Assembly (NCBI RefSeq): GCF_034931025.1
Contig: NZ_JAYGIL010000002.1
Span: 379,018 to 443,017, forward strand
Direction of reading: 5' to 3'
Origin: Arcicella gelida
GTDB taxonomy: Bacteria; Bacteroidota; Bacteroidia; Cytophagales; Spirosomataceae
DNA: 64,000 nucleotides
The stretch's first letter is position 1; each line of letters opens with the position of its first letter. The notes under the pieces were generated by a model. It saw only the letters and a program-made list of their open reading frames with translations. It had not been told where the DNA came from and did not search any database. Made by a program: the position numbers and the translations under genes. This document shows, in pieces, positions 26,584-36,065 of the stretch.

Positions 26584-27738
26584 TTATTTAGCAATTTTCT
26601 TAAACTCTTCAAATAAATTCTTGGCTACTAATTCAATATCATATTTTTCTTTTACCAAAGCTTTTCCGTTTTTGGCTAAAAGTTCACAATACTTTTCATC
26701 ATCTAGCATTTTCGTCAATCCGTTTACAATACTTTCTGAATTCAATTCCACTAAATGAGCAGCGTTACTTTCACGAATACTTTCTCCAAAACCTACTCTA
26801 TCTGATAATAAAGATGGGATTCCAGAAACTAGGGCTTCAAGTGTTGCAATCGAAAAACCTTCTGAATGTGATGGCAACACAAAAATATCTGCATCTGCAA
26901 AAGCTGCTAATTTATCTTCGCCAACCAGCATTCCTACTAATTTGATGTTTTCTTGTAATGATTCCGTGTCAATAAATCGTTCTGTTTCGCTTAAATAGCC
27001 GTCATCTGGCCCTGCCAAAACCAAAATACAATCGTTTCTTTTAGCAATAATTGTTTTAAAAGCTGGTAATAATAAATCTAAGCCTTTTTTAATATTTATC
27101 CTGCTTAAAAATAATATCAGTTTTTTATCTTTTGGAATATTGTACTTTTCCTTAAAAATGCCATTTTCTGGAAGCTTTTCAAAATTTCTGATATTCATTC
27201 CATTCGGAATAATTTTAACATTTGGATGAGCGTGTCCTAAAAAGTTTTGTAAATCATTTTGTTCGTCAAGATTATTGATTTGAATCAATTCAGTTTTGTC
27301 CAAAACACTTTTTTGAAAAAGTGTACCAAAAAGTTTTTTCTTCCAATAACCATTTGCCAAAGCCCAACGGTCGAGCAAACCGTGAATTGTCACGCATTTT
27401 GGTGTTTTTACTCCCGCTAAATAGGGTGCTAAACCCGCAAAATGCCAAAGCCCGTGAATATGAATTACATCATAATCATTTCCATGTCTTTTAATCCAAA
27501 AAAATAACTCAGGCGAAAATTCTGCCCAAAACTTTGCTAACCAATGCCTTTTACACACTACAATTTTAGCTCCTTCTGGCAAAGCGTATAACTTTTGTCC
27601 TTCGGTAATTGGTGTTAAAATGGTTACTTCAGCACCAAGTTTTATTTGCTCAACAGCATGGTCATAAATAATTTTGGGCGGTCCGCCTATGTCCCAAGAA
27701 TAGGCACAAATATTTAAAATCTTCACAGTTTTTATCAT
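26584..27738 (-). CDS. Glycosyltransferase family 4
   Basis: 384 residues, GT-B fold. Donor-side signature: IFVLPSHSEGFSIATLEALV with the E-x7-E motif (about residues 288-307). Domain linker: LILFLSRINIKKGLDLLLPAF. The N-terminus (ICAYSWDIGGPPKIIYDHA) fits family glycosyltransferases that recognise membrane-linked acceptors. It overlaps the acyltransferase stop by 4 bp (ATGA type), so translation is coupled. Confidence 0.92.
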   Translation of the reverse strand: MIKTVKILNICAYSWDIGGPPKIIYDHAVEQIKLGAEVTILTPITEGQKLYALPEGAKIVVCKRHWLAKFWAEFSPELFFWIKRHGNDYDVIHIHGLWHFAGLAPYLAGVKTPKCVTIHGLLDRWALANGYWKKKLFGTLFQKSVLDKTELIQINNLDEQNDLQNFLGHAHPNVKIIPNGMNIRNFEKLPENGIFKEKYNIPKDKKLILFLSRINIKKGLDLLLPAFKTIIAKRNDCILVLAGPDDGYLSETERFIDTESLQENIKLVGMLVGEDKLAAFADADIFVLPSHSEGFSIATLEALVSGIPSLLSDRVGFGESIRESNAAHLVELNSESIVNGLTKMLDDEKYCELLAKNGKALVKEKYDIELVAKNLFEEFKKIAK

Positions 27739-28781
27739 TTTGATAAATTCATCAAATACTTCGAAAGTGGCTTTTCAATCATTTTATGAATCAAAATACT
27801 TGCAAAAAGAATCAAGATTCCGATAAAATAATTATAAAAAACTGTTTGACCAGCCGACAAAGTACTTCCTAAAATTGAAGGCATTTTATTCAATAAAAGT
27901 AATATTGGAAAATGAATCAGATATAAAACATAAGAAGCATCTCCAAGTAAAATCGTAAATTTTGGTACAGTAATAGCACCATTCGCTTCAAGGTTTAACA
28001 AAGATATGAGTATAAATCCTGAAGGGAAACCAAAAACCATTACTCGTTGCCAGTAATCAAAATCACTAATTTCAAAACCAAAAATAACAATGATGACAAT
28101 AGCAATGATGAAAAATAAGCTAGCAACTAGATTACTCAGTTTGAATTGTTCATAATACTTGCAAATGATGAAGCCGAAGAAAAACTCAAGATTATAGCCA
28201 CTAAAAACGAAATCGTAATATTTGTTGTTGAAAGGATTTCCAACAATCATATTCCATATCGAAATCAGTAAAATGGCTACAGGTATCATCCAAAGTCGTT
28301 TTGAGAGAATTAAAATGGCAAAACATACATAAAAAAACAGTTCGAAACTGAGTGTCCAAGTAACTGGATTGATAGCAAAGTGAAAAGGAATTAAGAAATA
28401 GGTTTGAAAATAAGCAGAAAATGTGTGAGGATAAGCAGTACTTAAAACCTCTTTATGAAGGAAATTACTCATCAACCAGCCTAACAAAAACAGGCTTGTC
28501 ATGACTAACCAATAGATTGGAAACACTCTAAAAAAACGTTTTTTGAGGTATTCAAGTAAATAATTCGGTTTACCAAAGTATTGTTTGCTCGTAAAATGAA
28601 TTATAAAACCACTAATGACAAAGAACAAATCGACGCCAGCAAAGCCAAAGCCAAAAAAATCTCCTAAAAAATTGACTGGAAAATTCTTTTTGATATAGCC
28701 ACCGATATGATAAAAAACTACCACAAAAGCCGCAAAACCCCTTAAAAACTGAATTGAATTAATTACTTTTTTGGATGACAT
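27735..28781 (-). CDS. Membrane acyltransferase (acyltransferase-3 / OafA family)
   Basis: 348 residues with about ten membrane helices. The N-terminus shows QFLRGFAAFVVVFYHIGGY with the essential His, and GVDLFFVISGFIIHFTSKQY, both diagnostic. No SGNH domain at the C-terminus. It transfers acetyl or another acyl group to a surface glycan at the membrane. Overlaps of 19 bp upstream and 4 bp downstream place it firmly in the operon. Confidence 0.93.
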   Translation of the reverse strand: MSSKKVINSIQFLRGFAAFVVVFYHIGGYIKKNFPVNFLGDFFGFGFAGVDLFFVISGFIIHFTSKQYFGKPNYLLEYLKKRFFRVFPIYWLVMTSLFLLGWLMSNFLHKEVLSTAYPHTFSAYFQTYFLIPFHFAINPVTWTLSFELFFYVCFAILILSKRLWMIPVAILLISIWNMIVGNPFNNKYYDFVFSGYNLEFFFGFIICKYYEQFKLSNLVASLFFIIAIVIIVIFGFEISDFDYWQRVMVFGFPSGFILISLLNLEANGAITVPKFTILLGDASYVLYLIHFPILLLLNKMPSILGSTLSAGQTVFYNYFIGILILFASILIHKMIEKPLSKYLMNLSK

Positions 28782-29917
28782 AATTTTTGATAGCCCTGAA
28801 ACATTTCTTTTGCCACATTCTTTGGTGAATATTCTTGGATTATTTTTTTTGAAACCTCTCCCATTTTCATCAAATCTAGCTTTTTATCCATAAATTTCAC
28901 CAATGTCTCTGCTATTTCGTTAACATTTTCTGGATTAAACGTGAATCCATTTTCAGATTCTTTTACTAATTCGGCAGCACAACCACATTTGTTTGAAACT
29001 GCTACTGGCAAGCCACAAGCCATCGCTTCATTGACAACCAAACCCCAAGGTTCAGAAGAACTTGGTAAAACTAGCACGTCGCCTAATGATAAGTATTGGG
29101 GAACTTTTTGCCAATTTACTCCTTCAAAAAAGAAAACATTTTGTATTGATAAATCTTGAGCATATTGCTTTAAAGTAGATTTTAATTCACCATCACCAAG
29201 TATTATTAATCCCCAATCATTATTTTTTTGAGCTATTTTAAAGGCATCAAAAAGTTTAAATAAATTTTTAAACTCAATTAATCGACCTACAAAAATAAAA
29301 TTATGTTTGGGTAAATTCAGTGAAGTTTGTTTGGTTACTCTTTGCTGATAATTTTGCAGATAAAGTTCTTCAAGCAATTGATTATCGACACAATTTCTAT
29401 TAACCAACATTTGTGGAGCCTTGGCTCCTAAGGTTAACATATACTCTTTAGATTTTTGACCAAAATTAAAGAATCCATCAAAAAGTTTTATGATAAAAAG
29501 TGATTTAAACAACTCTTTAGAAAAGTCACGAGTATGATCACCACTTGTAGATTCATTGGAAAGTACAGTTTTTATACCTTTCAGTTTACAATACCATAGA
29601 ACAATTAATGAAGCCAAATCGTAATAGCCAGTAAGGTTAACGATATCAGGACGATAGCTTTGAATTGTTCTTAAAATCCCTAGCACTCTTTGTTTCAAAC
29701 TTAAATCTTCAAGTACTCCATCATGTAAAAGTTGATAGTTGTATTGATGCTTAAATACACTAGTATCATCAAATTTTAATCTGCTTTTTTCAATTCTGGC
29801 AAGTTGTAATACCAAAAGCTCAAAACTTTTTTCTTGATTTGAAATTAACTGTAATTCGTTGAAAACAATGGCTTTGTAATGAGCCCAAAGTTGGTTATGA
29901 ACAATTAAAACCCTCAT
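28763..29917 (-). CDS. Glycosyltransferase family 4
   Basis: 384 residues, GT-B. Donor-site block DVLVLPSSSEPWGLVVNEAM with E-x7-E, then ACGLPVAVSNKCGCAAELV; linker HNFIFVGRLIEFKNLFKLFD. The first domain reads RVLIVHNQLWAHYKAIVFNE. The gene starts 2 bp after the polymerase stop and overlaps the acyltransferase start by 19 bp. A distinct paralogue of the gene at 26584-27738, so the repeat unit probably needs at least three transferases. Confidence 0.92.
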   Translation of the reverse strand: MRVLIVHNQLWAHYKAIVFNELQLISNQEKSFELLVLQLARIEKSRLKFDDTSVFKHQYNYQLLHDGVLEDLSLKQRVLGILRTIQSYRPDIVNLTGYYDLASLIVLWYCKLKGIKTVLSNESTSGDHTRDFSKELFKSLFIIKLFDGFFNFGQKSKEYMLTLGAKAPQMLVNRNCVDNQLLEELYLQNYQQRVTKQTSLNLPKHNFIFVGRLIEFKNLFKLFDAFKIAQKNNDWGLIILGDGELKSTLKQYAQDLSIQNVFFFEGVNWQKVPQYLSLGDVLVLPSSSEPWGLVVNEAMACGLPVAVSNKCGCAAELVKESENGFTFNPENVNEIAETLVKFMDKKLDLMKMGEVSKKIIQEYSPKNVAKEMFQGYQKLCHPKK

Positions 29918-29919
29918 TT

Positions 29920-31272
29920 TTAAGAAGTAAGAACAGGTGGTTGAACAGGTAAAAGTTCGTCTTCTGATGAATTATTTTCAGGATTTTTCTCTAAATATTT
30001 AACTCCCAAAAAACGAATTGCTACCCCAAAAATAAACCAGTAAGAAGTTCCGTAAGGTTCACCCCCAGTAAAAATCCCTACAAAATAAGTCATATAAAAA
30101 TAGGCTATAAAACAGGCAAAGGGGTTTACTTTCCATTTTAAAGTATAGATAGCCTCTTTAAAAATCATGTAGTTGAATAACGAAAATGAAACAATTCCTG
30201 CCACGCCTAAATCTACAAATGTTTCAATAATCGGTACATCCACATAGATAAACCTAAAACCTCCACCTAATATAAAGGCATAAGGAATTTCTGAAAAAAT
30301 AAATATGATATTATCAATATTGTTTACTCTACCCAATGCCGAATAATCTACCGTTTTTTCATCTTGTAATCCAAAAGCAGTTAATAACGCTCTTGAAAAA
30401 GTATCTAAAAATGTATTATAATACAAATCAATAATATCAACAATCCTCTGCTGAGTACTTATAAAGTAAATTACTCCTGCAATAAACAAGAAAATACCTA
30501 TTAGATTTAAAGGTTTAAAGATACCTCTAATAAATCCTGAAACAGATTCTCTTGTTACATTGAAATAAAAAAATAAAGCAACTGCAAATAAAAATGCCAG
30601 CAATATTGATCTTGCTTGTGCAAGAATAATTACAATTACAGATAGAATTAAGTTTGCGAATGAAAGTAATTTCCAGAAAAGACTTTTTGATTTCAAGAAA
30701 AAGTAGGAAGCAAAAACGCCCGCAAAAGCATTTCTTGCATATACGTGAGGGTTTCCACTTGCAGTAGTTGTTCCATCACCAAAAACAACAGTTGCTCTTT
30801 GACCAATAATAAATAGCGGATTTGTTGCCATTGAATAAATTAAACATATACTTCCTAAAAAAGTAAGCAAAATAGCAACAGGTAAAAAATAATCAGCAAT
30901 ATCATTCGAAACACTTAGCACCAAAAAAAAGAATGCAAAAATAAAAACGAAGTTTCCTAGATCTCTTATAAATGCTGTCCGGTCTCTATCATATCCAAAA
31001 AATGGGTTATAGAACAAACAAGCCAATAATGCAAGAATCAAGAAAAAACTAGCAACCCTAAAAATAGGAATATTAGGTTTATAGAACTTTCTAAAAATAT
31101 CTGACGGAGAAATCATTAAAATCAAGCCTAAAAATAAGCTTCCAATCGTAAAAGTTGAACTTCCTCCAAAGCCTAAAACTTCTTTAAAAAAGAAAATCAA
31201 GGGGTTTCCCATAAATACTATGAACAAACCAAGTGACTGAATACTATATTTAAAATTAAAGTACGCTTTCAT
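29920..31272 (-). CDS. O-antigen ligase/polymerase-like membrane protein
   Basis: 450 residues, about eleven or twelve membrane helices with one larger extracytoplasmic loop (about 265-340), as in Wzy polymerases and WaaL ligases. The helix-loop around IILAQARSILLAFLFAVALF and the NPHVYARNAFAGVFASYFF segment resemble the Wzy_C/O-antigen ligase family, where an Arg and a loop His matter. The short cytoplasmic tail is acidic. In this operon it is the only candidate polymerase. Confidence 0.78.
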   Translation of the reverse strand: MKAYFNFKYSIQSLGLFIVFMGNPLIFFFKEVLGFGGSSTFTIGSLFLGLILMISPSDIFRKFYKPNIPIFRVASFFLILALLACLFYNPFFGYDRDRTAFIRDLGNFVFIFAFFFLVLSVSNDIADYFLPVAILLTFLGSICLIYSMATNPLFIIGQRATVVFGDGTTTASGNPHVYARNAFAGVFASYFFLKSKSLFWKLLSFANLILSVIVIILAQARSILLAFLFAVALFFYFNVTRESVSGFIRGIFKPLNLIGIFLFIAGVIYFISTQQRIVDIIDLYYNTFLDTFSRALLTAFGLQDEKTVDYSALGRVNNIDNIIFIFSEIPYAFILGGGFRFIYVDVPIIETFVDLGVAGIVSFSLFNYMIFKEAIYTLKWKVNPFACFIAYFYMTYFVGIFTGGEPYGTSYWFIFGVAIRFLGVKYLEKNPENNSSEDELLPVQPPVLTS

Positions 31273-31299
31273 AATTACAAAAATAATACATTTAAGCTG

Positions 31300-33042
31300 T
31301 TACTCAGCTAGTACTTTATTAAAACCTTTCTGTTCATACACCCAATATTTTGCTCCTCCGTCTTTATCAAATGCCTTGATTGGTTTATATTTTGCCAATT
31401 GCTTAGCACTTATCAAATAATGGTACTGATTTTCTTCAAATTTCTGATAGGCTTCATCACGAACCATACAATGGCTCATCATACTACTTGTATCAAAGAA
31501 ATAATAAGTATTGAATCGCTTTGAAGAATCACTATGGATGTTTTTTAATGAAATTTGGTATTCAACATCCATTAATTTTTCATCTTCACTAGCAAAAGCT
31601 TGAGCAATAATTGGTAAAGCACTCACTTGTTGAGTAGAATCTAATACTGGAATTTTTAATAGTTTACTTAACTTATCTACTCTGTAAGCCTCACTAATAT
31701 TGGCTTGTTTTTCTCTTTCTAAACAGACTAAATTCTTTGGAATAAATCCATCAAAATCTAACTCTAAAGCAATTGTCTCGTTATTATTTAAAGAATTAAT
31801 CCAACTAATTGCCTCTGCTAAATTTATTTGTTCAGTAGTCATTCTTTTATTATTACTATATACTCCATAACCAGAATTAAGGATTAACACCAAGCAAAAT
31901 ACAGTTACTAAATATTTCTTTAAGTGTTCTTTTTGAGTCTGGATAACTGCAACAAAGCCAAAACCAATTAAGATAATTGACATCATTGTTGCTGGAAAAA
32001 GATGGGAAGGATATAATTGAGCTGACTTTAACGAAGTAAATAAGAAAAATAACAAATTACCTATATACATAAGTATAATTGTTTTGGAAGGATAAATTTT
32101 TAATAAAAACCAAGTTCCAACAATCGTACAAAGTGCAAAGAAAATATTCATAGGACTCGATAAAAAGTCCAAGATAAAAGTATAATTAAAAAATGTTGGC
32201 ATCGGACTTTGGTGCATTTTGATAAAAATTACACCAAAAAAAGATTTCAATACCACAAAAGTATCTGTGAGTGCAAATGGGATAAAAGTAAATACGGCGA
32301 ATAGAATTACTAAAGAATAATTCAAATATGTTTTAAACGCAATTTTTTGCGCACGTAAATGAATAGCTAGGCTTCCAATGATAAATGGAGTAATAAATAA
32401 GAAGATTAATCGCTGAGAAACAGTTACAATAAAAAGTATAAATAAAGTAGTCGCTATTTGTGGTGTGATTTTTTCAGTAAATAAAATTCTAAGAACAACA
32501 TAAATAAACAAACTTCCTGAAATAGCTTCGGGGCGGATAAGTGTAATAGTCACCCAAATAGATTCTACGCAAACACATAATAATACCAAAATTACTTTTG
32601 TATTATTCGTCAACAAAAAATGGGATGATTTTAAAATGAACCGAACAGTATTAAAAAGAATAATTCCGACAATAATAATTTGAGCGGCACGCACCCAAAG
32701 GACAAATTCGGCACGATGATTTAAGTAATAATAGGCATTGTCGTCAAAAACCTTCAAAAAATCAGTAATTTGATGGAGGTCAGAAAAATGGCTCACAATT
32801 TGTGATACACACTGTATGATAAATAAGGAGTAAGCAATAAAAATACTAGGCAAGCCTGCCCATTCTAAAGTTCTTGGCGTACAGCCATACCAAAGGAAAA
32901 CGCCAGATTCGCTAATAAAATGTTCGTCGGTAGTATAAGTAACTAATGGAGGAGGAGAAATGATTCCGTAATAAATACTTAGTATTGAAAATAACAGCAA
33001 AATTACTGTAGCAATAATCAGTAGGTTTTTATAGAGAATCAT
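31300..33042 (-). CDS. Polytopic membrane protein, probable GT-C glycosyltransferase
   Basis: 580 residues. An N-terminal helix, an extracytoplasmic loop with acidic residues (TTDEHFISESGVFLWYGCTP, then FDDNAYYYLNHRAEFVLW) and about ten further helices up to residue 410, then a soluble periplasmic domain of about 170 residues. The acidic first loop and layout fit GT-C enzymes of the GT39/PMT or ArnT type that use polyprenyl-phosphate sugars. Sequence identity to a named family is not obvious to me. First gene of the operon, 27 bp before the polymerase gene and 78 bp after the tRNA-Arg gene. Confidence 0.65.
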   Translation of the reverse strand: MILYKNLLIIATVILLLFSILSIYYGIISPPPLVTYTTDEHFISESGVFLWYGCTPRTLEWAGLPSIFIAYSLFIIQCVSQIVSHFSDLHQITDFLKVFDDNAYYYLNHRAEFVLWVRAAQIIIVGIILFNTVRFILKSSHFLLTNNTKVILVLLCVCVESIWVTITLIRPEAISGSLFIYVVLRILFTEKITPQIATTLFILFIVTVSQRLIFLFITPFIIGSLAIHLRAQKIAFKTYLNYSLVILFAVFTFIPFALTDTFVVLKSFFGVIFIKMHQSPMPTFFNYTFILDFLSSPMNIFFALCTIVGTWFLLKIYPSKTIILMYIGNLLFFLFTSLKSAQLYPSHLFPATMMSIILIGFGFVAVIQTQKEHLKKYLVTVFCLVLILNSGYGVYSNNKRMTTEQINLAEAISWINSLNNNETIALELDFDGFIPKNLVCLEREKQANISEAYRVDKLSKLLKIPVLDSTQQVSALPIIAQAFASEDEKLMDVEYQISLKNIHSDSSKRFNTYYFFDTSSMMSHCMVRDEAYQKFEENQYHYLISAKQLAKYKPIKAFDKDGGAKYWVYEQKGFNKVLAE

Positions 33043-33078
33043 AGGACTAGTTTATGTTATGAAAGTATTTTCTAACAA

Positions 33079-33113
33079 AAAAACCGCTTAGAAAGCGAAT
33101 CTAAGCGGTTTTT
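33079..33113 (-). terminator. Terminator of the tRNA operon
   Basis: The arms AAAACCGCTTAG and CTAAGCGGTTTT, with extra A/T pairs, enclose nine bases and have T-runs on the reverse strand. It sits between tRNA-Arg and the first polysaccharide gene. Confidence 0.82.
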
Positions 33114-33120
33114 AATAAAG

Positions 33121-33194
33121 TGATTCCATCAGGATTCGAACCTGAGACCTACTGCTTAGAAGGCAGTTGCTCTATCCAGCTGAGCTATGGAACC
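33121..33194 (-). tRNA. tRNA-Arg (anticodon TCT)
   Basis: The 74-nt cloverleaf reads from the reverse strand: acceptor GGTTCCA with TGGAATC (one G-T pair), D-arm AGCTCAGCTGGATAGAGC, anticodon loop CTTCTAA with TCT, T-arm AGGTTCGAATCCT, discriminator A. No encoded CCA. Third gene of the tRNA operon. Confidence 0.95.
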
Positions 33195-33289
33195 TAAAAA
33201 AAATGTGTTAATCTGAGATTTTTAAGAGTTGAAAATCAAGGAAATGAATTTTCAAATTCTCAAATCTTCAAACTAACACATTTAAAATG

Positions 33290-33363
33290 TCGGGGTGGCA
33301 GGATTCGAACCTACGACCTCTTGGTCCCAAACCAAGCGCGATACCGGGCTACGCTACACCCCG
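33290..33363 (-). tRNA. tRNA-Pro (anticodon TGG)
   Basis: The 74-nt cloverleaf: acceptor CGGGGTG with CACCCCG, anticodon stem CTTGG/CCAAG with loop TTTGGGA, T-arm AGGTTCGAATCCT, discriminator A. A forward reading frame across this gene is the familiar false ORF over tRNA-Pro. Confidence 0.96.
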
Positions 33364-33400
33364 AAATATTCCCTTGCTAGAAATAGTTAATACTTCTAAG

Positions 33401-33488
33401 CGGAGAGTGAGGGATTCGAACCCTCGGTACCCTTGTGAGGTACGGCAGTTTAGCAAACGGCTCCTTTCGGCCTCTCAGGCAACTCTCC
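33401..33488 (-). tRNA. tRNA-Ser (anticodon GCT)
   Basis: 88 nt with the long variable arm of tRNA-Ser (TACC...GGTA region). Acceptor GGAGAGT with ACTCTCC, discriminator G as required for serine. Anticodon loop TTGCTAA. The anticodon stem is GCCGT against ACTGC, so its middle pair is a C-T (C-U in RNA) mismatch; the rest of the fold is normal. First gene of the operon. Confidence 0.95.
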
Positions 33489-33537
33489 TTAACACATTTA
33501 GTATCGCTTGTGATACTGTCGTTGTGTTTAGGTGATG

Positions 33538-33567
33538 CAAAGGTACGGCGATTTTTCTATTTCGCAA
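33538..33567 (-). promoter_or_regulatory. Promoter of the tRNA operon
   Basis: Reverse strand: TTG at 33567-33565, exactly 19 nt, then TACCTTTG at 33545-33538. A perfect match to the Bacteroidota sigma-A consensus. A small GTATC...GATAC hairpin lies between it and tRNA-Ser. Confidence 0.75.
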
Positions 33568-33610
33568 GCCCTCTCTCAAAAAAAAAATGAAATAATTTTC
33601 TCCTTATTTG

Positions 33611-33648
33611 ATAACATTTTGATACAAAATTGATAATCAAAAGGTTAT
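33611..33648. repeat. Imperfect inverted repeat upstream of the lipoprotein gene
   Basis: 13-base arms ATAACATTTTGAT and ATCAAAAGGTTAT pair with one mismatch around a 12-nt loop. Between the tRNA promoter and the forward lipoprotein gene; no T-tail. The rest of 33568-33802 is AT-rich with nothing else recognised. Confidence 0.5.
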
Positions 33649-33802
33649 TATAATACTTAGAAGCCAAAAAAAAAATTAAAATTTTTTCAATATTTTCATC
33701 TTATTAATCTCATTTTCATAAAAATCAGCTTTTGAGTATAGGGGAAAACTAAATTTTGTATGTCAATGTTCTAACAATAATCTTTAAAAATTCTTAGAAA
33801 AA

Positions 33803-34558
33803 ATGATCAATTATCTAAAAATACTATGCTATTCAAGTTTATTTATTTCTTGTTCTTCGATAAATATCATGAAAATGCGTCCGATTGAACAAGAAAGTAT
33901 TGTTGATAATGGTAAAGAAATCGTCAAACAAGAAAATAATGAAGTAAAAATCGTAGCATCTTATGACGGACGTTACCAAAAATACATGGTTTTCGATGTT
34001 GAACTCTTTAACAATACTGATGAACCTCTTACAATTTCTCCAAAAGATTTCAAAGCTATACCTCTTGATGTTAACAAAAATCAATTGACTTCAAATAATG
34101 GGCAATACACTTACAGCTACCAAGCTATAGAACCAGAAGAAGAATTAAGCAAAGTTCGCCAAGAAATGAATTATGAGGAAACGAAAATCAAAAGGGCTAA
34201 AACGGTTAATACTGTTTTATTTATAGGAGGTATTGTGGCAATGATTGCAAGTTCTTCAAATAGAAACCCTGAAAGAGCTTGGAGAAATGCAAATATAGGA
34301 GAAACAATGGTGCAAGTAGCGCAAATCAAACGAATTGCAGACCATGAACATTATTATTCAAGAATGGACAAGCTTAGTGGGGAACAACATACTTGGTTAA
34401 ATGAAAACTTTAAAGCTACCACTTTAGCTCCTCATACTTCTATCCGTGGTGGTATTTTCTTAGAGGCAAATACTCAAGCAAAATTTGTTCAACTAAACTA
34501 TGCCTCTGAAAGAAGTAATATCAGTTTTCTTTTTGAGCAATGGTTTGAGAAAAGGTAA
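33803..34558 (+). CDS. Predicted lipoprotein of unknown function
   Basis: 251 residues. A short hydrophobic leader with a plausible lipobox (LFISC, Cys17). A beta-rich stretch follows (NEVKIVASYDGRYQKYMVFD, then VELFNNTDEPLTISPKDF), which resembles an immunoglobulin-like or DUF4352-like fold. A small hydrophobic segment (TVLFIGGIVAMIASS, about residues 135-149) is flanked by charged helices. The family is not recognised. It has its own terminator and is not obviously in an operon. Confidence 0.8.
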   Translation: MINYLKILCYSSLFISCSSINIMKMRPIEQESIVDNGKEIVKQENNEVKIVASYDGRYQKYMVFDVELFNNTDEPLTISPKDFKAIPLDVNKNQLTSNNGQYTYSYQAIEPEEELSKVRQEMNYEETKIKRAKTVNTVLFIGGIVAMIASSSNRNPERAWRNANIGETMVQVAQIKRIADHEHYYSRMDKLSGEQHTWLNENFKATTLAPHTSIRGGIFLEANTQAKFVQLNYASERSNISFLFEQWFEKR

Positions 34559-34584
34559 AATAGTACAAATTTTAAATAATTTTT

Positions 34585-34621
34585 AAGGTTTATTGAAACA
34601 AGTTGGTTTTCAATAAACCTT
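34585..34621 (+). terminator. Intrinsic terminator
   Basis: The 14-bp arms AAGGTTTATTGAAA and TTTCAATAAACCTT are followed by a T-run on the plus strand, 27 bp past the lipoprotein stop. Confidence 0.85.
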
Positions 34622-34751
34622 TTTTGATTTTCAGTTAAGTGTATTTGCTTATTTTTTCCCACCTTTGCAAACTCAAAATTGAAAATCAAACGATAGCTTA
34701 TTAACTGCCTATATGTTTGGCTTTCAAACAACAATGTAAAAATAATATTGC

Positions 34752-35966
34752 ATGGAAATCTTAAAAAGTAGTCGTCTTGATTCGCTACGCTACGATATTC
34801 GTGGGCCAGTTTACGAAAAAGCTCTTCAATTACAACGTGAAGGCTATAAAATTACTTCGTTAAATATTGGCAATCCGGCGACATTTGGTTTTGAAACCCC
34901 TGAGGAAATCATTCATGATATTATCATGAACATTCGCAACGCACAAGGATATGCTGATTCCAGAGGACTTTTCGCCGCCAGAAAGGCCGTTATGCAATAT
35001 TATCAAAGTAGAGGAGTAAAAAATATTGAAATTGAAGATATATATATAGGTAACGGTGTAAGTGAGTTGATTTCATTATCAATGACTGCTTTGCTAAATC
35101 CTCATGATGAAATTTTAATTCCATCTCCAGATTACCCACTTTGGACTACCTCTGTGGGTCTCGCTGGTGGAACACCTGTACATTATGTTTGTGATGAAGC
35201 TTCTGATTGGAATCCAGATTTAAAGGATATTGAATCAAAAATCACTAAAAAAACTCGTGGAATAGTTTTGATTAACCCGAACAATCCGACTGGAGCTGTT
35301 TATGACAAGGAAATTGTAGAAAGTATCGTTAGACTTGCTGAAAAACATAAACTGATTGTGTTTGCTGATGAGATTTACGATAAAATTCTTTATGATGGAG
35401 CCATTCATCATTCTACAGCTGGAATGTCGGAAGACACTTTAATTGTAACGATGGGCGGGATGTCAAAAAATTATCGTGCTGCTGGTTTTCGAGGTGGATG
35501 GATGATTTTGACAGGTGCAAAACATAAGGCTAAATCGTATGTTGAAGGACTTACTTTTTTAGCTTCGATGCGTTTATGTGCTAATGTTATTACACAATAT
35601 GGTATTCAAACGGCTTTGGGTGGTTATCAGTCAATTAACGATTTAGTTGCTCCAACTGGTCGTTTGTATAAGCAAATGCACTTGGCTCACGAAAAACTTG
35701 TTTCCATTCCAGGAGTAACTTGTGTCCGACCAAAAGGTGCGATGTACTTATTTCCAAAGTTTGATTTAAAGCAATTTGATTTCAAAAATGATGGTGATTT
35801 CGTATTGAGTTTATTAGAAGATCAACGTATTTTAGTGGTTGGCGGAAGAGGCTTTAATTTCAAAGAACCAGACCATTTCAGAATCGTTTTTCTTCCACAT
35901 TTGGAGCAATTAGAATTAGCGATGAATAAAATCGCACTTCATTTTGATAATCATCGTAAAAAGTAA
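34752..35966 (+). CDS. AlaA-like class I aminotransferase (PLP-dependent)
   Basis: 404 residues, fold type I aminotransferase. Seen: SLNIGNPATFGFETPEEI (N-terminal gate), IEDIYIGNGVSELISLSM, SPDYPLWTTSVGLAGGTPVH, INPNNPTGAVYDKE (substrate-carboxylate and PLP Asn), FADEIYDKILYDG, and GGMSKNYRAAGFRGGW where Lys of MSKNY is the PLP Schiff-base lysine. This pattern is that of AlaA/YfbQ alanine-glutamate transaminases. Its own transcription unit. The -7-like TATGTTTG at 34712 lacks a clear -33 partner. Confidence 0.9.
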   Translation: MEILKSSRLDSLRYDIRGPVYEKALQLQREGYKITSLNIGNPATFGFETPEEIIHDIIMNIRNAQGYADSRGLFAARKAVMQYYQSRGVKNIEIEDIYIGNGVSELISLSMTALLNPHDEILIPSPDYPLWTTSVGLAGGTPVHYVCDEASDWNPDLKDIESKITKKTRGIVLINPNNPTGAVYDKEIVESIVRLAEKHKLIVFADEIYDKILYDGAIHHSTAGMSEDTLIVTMGGMSKNYRAAGFRGGWMILTGAKHKAKSYVEGLTFLASMRLCANVITQYGIQTALGGYQSINDLVAPTGRLYKQMHLAHEKLVSIPGVTCVRPKGAMYLFPKFDLKQFDFKNDGDFVLSLLEDQRILVVGGRGFNFKEPDHFRIVFLPHLEQLELAMNKIALHFDNHRKK

Positions 35967-36065
35967 ATTTAGATTTTGGTGAAGATTCATTTTAGCAAAG
36001 CTTGCATTCAATAGCTAAATAAGTAATCCAAACCAACAATTTTTAACATAATTTGTTATCTTCGT

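Noticed and set aside
33287..33535. Forward 82-codon frame across the tRNA-Pro and tRNA-Ser genes
   Set aside because: It is antisense to two clear tRNAs; its peptide (WQDSNLRPLGPKPSAIPG) is the well-known false ORF produced by tRNA genes.
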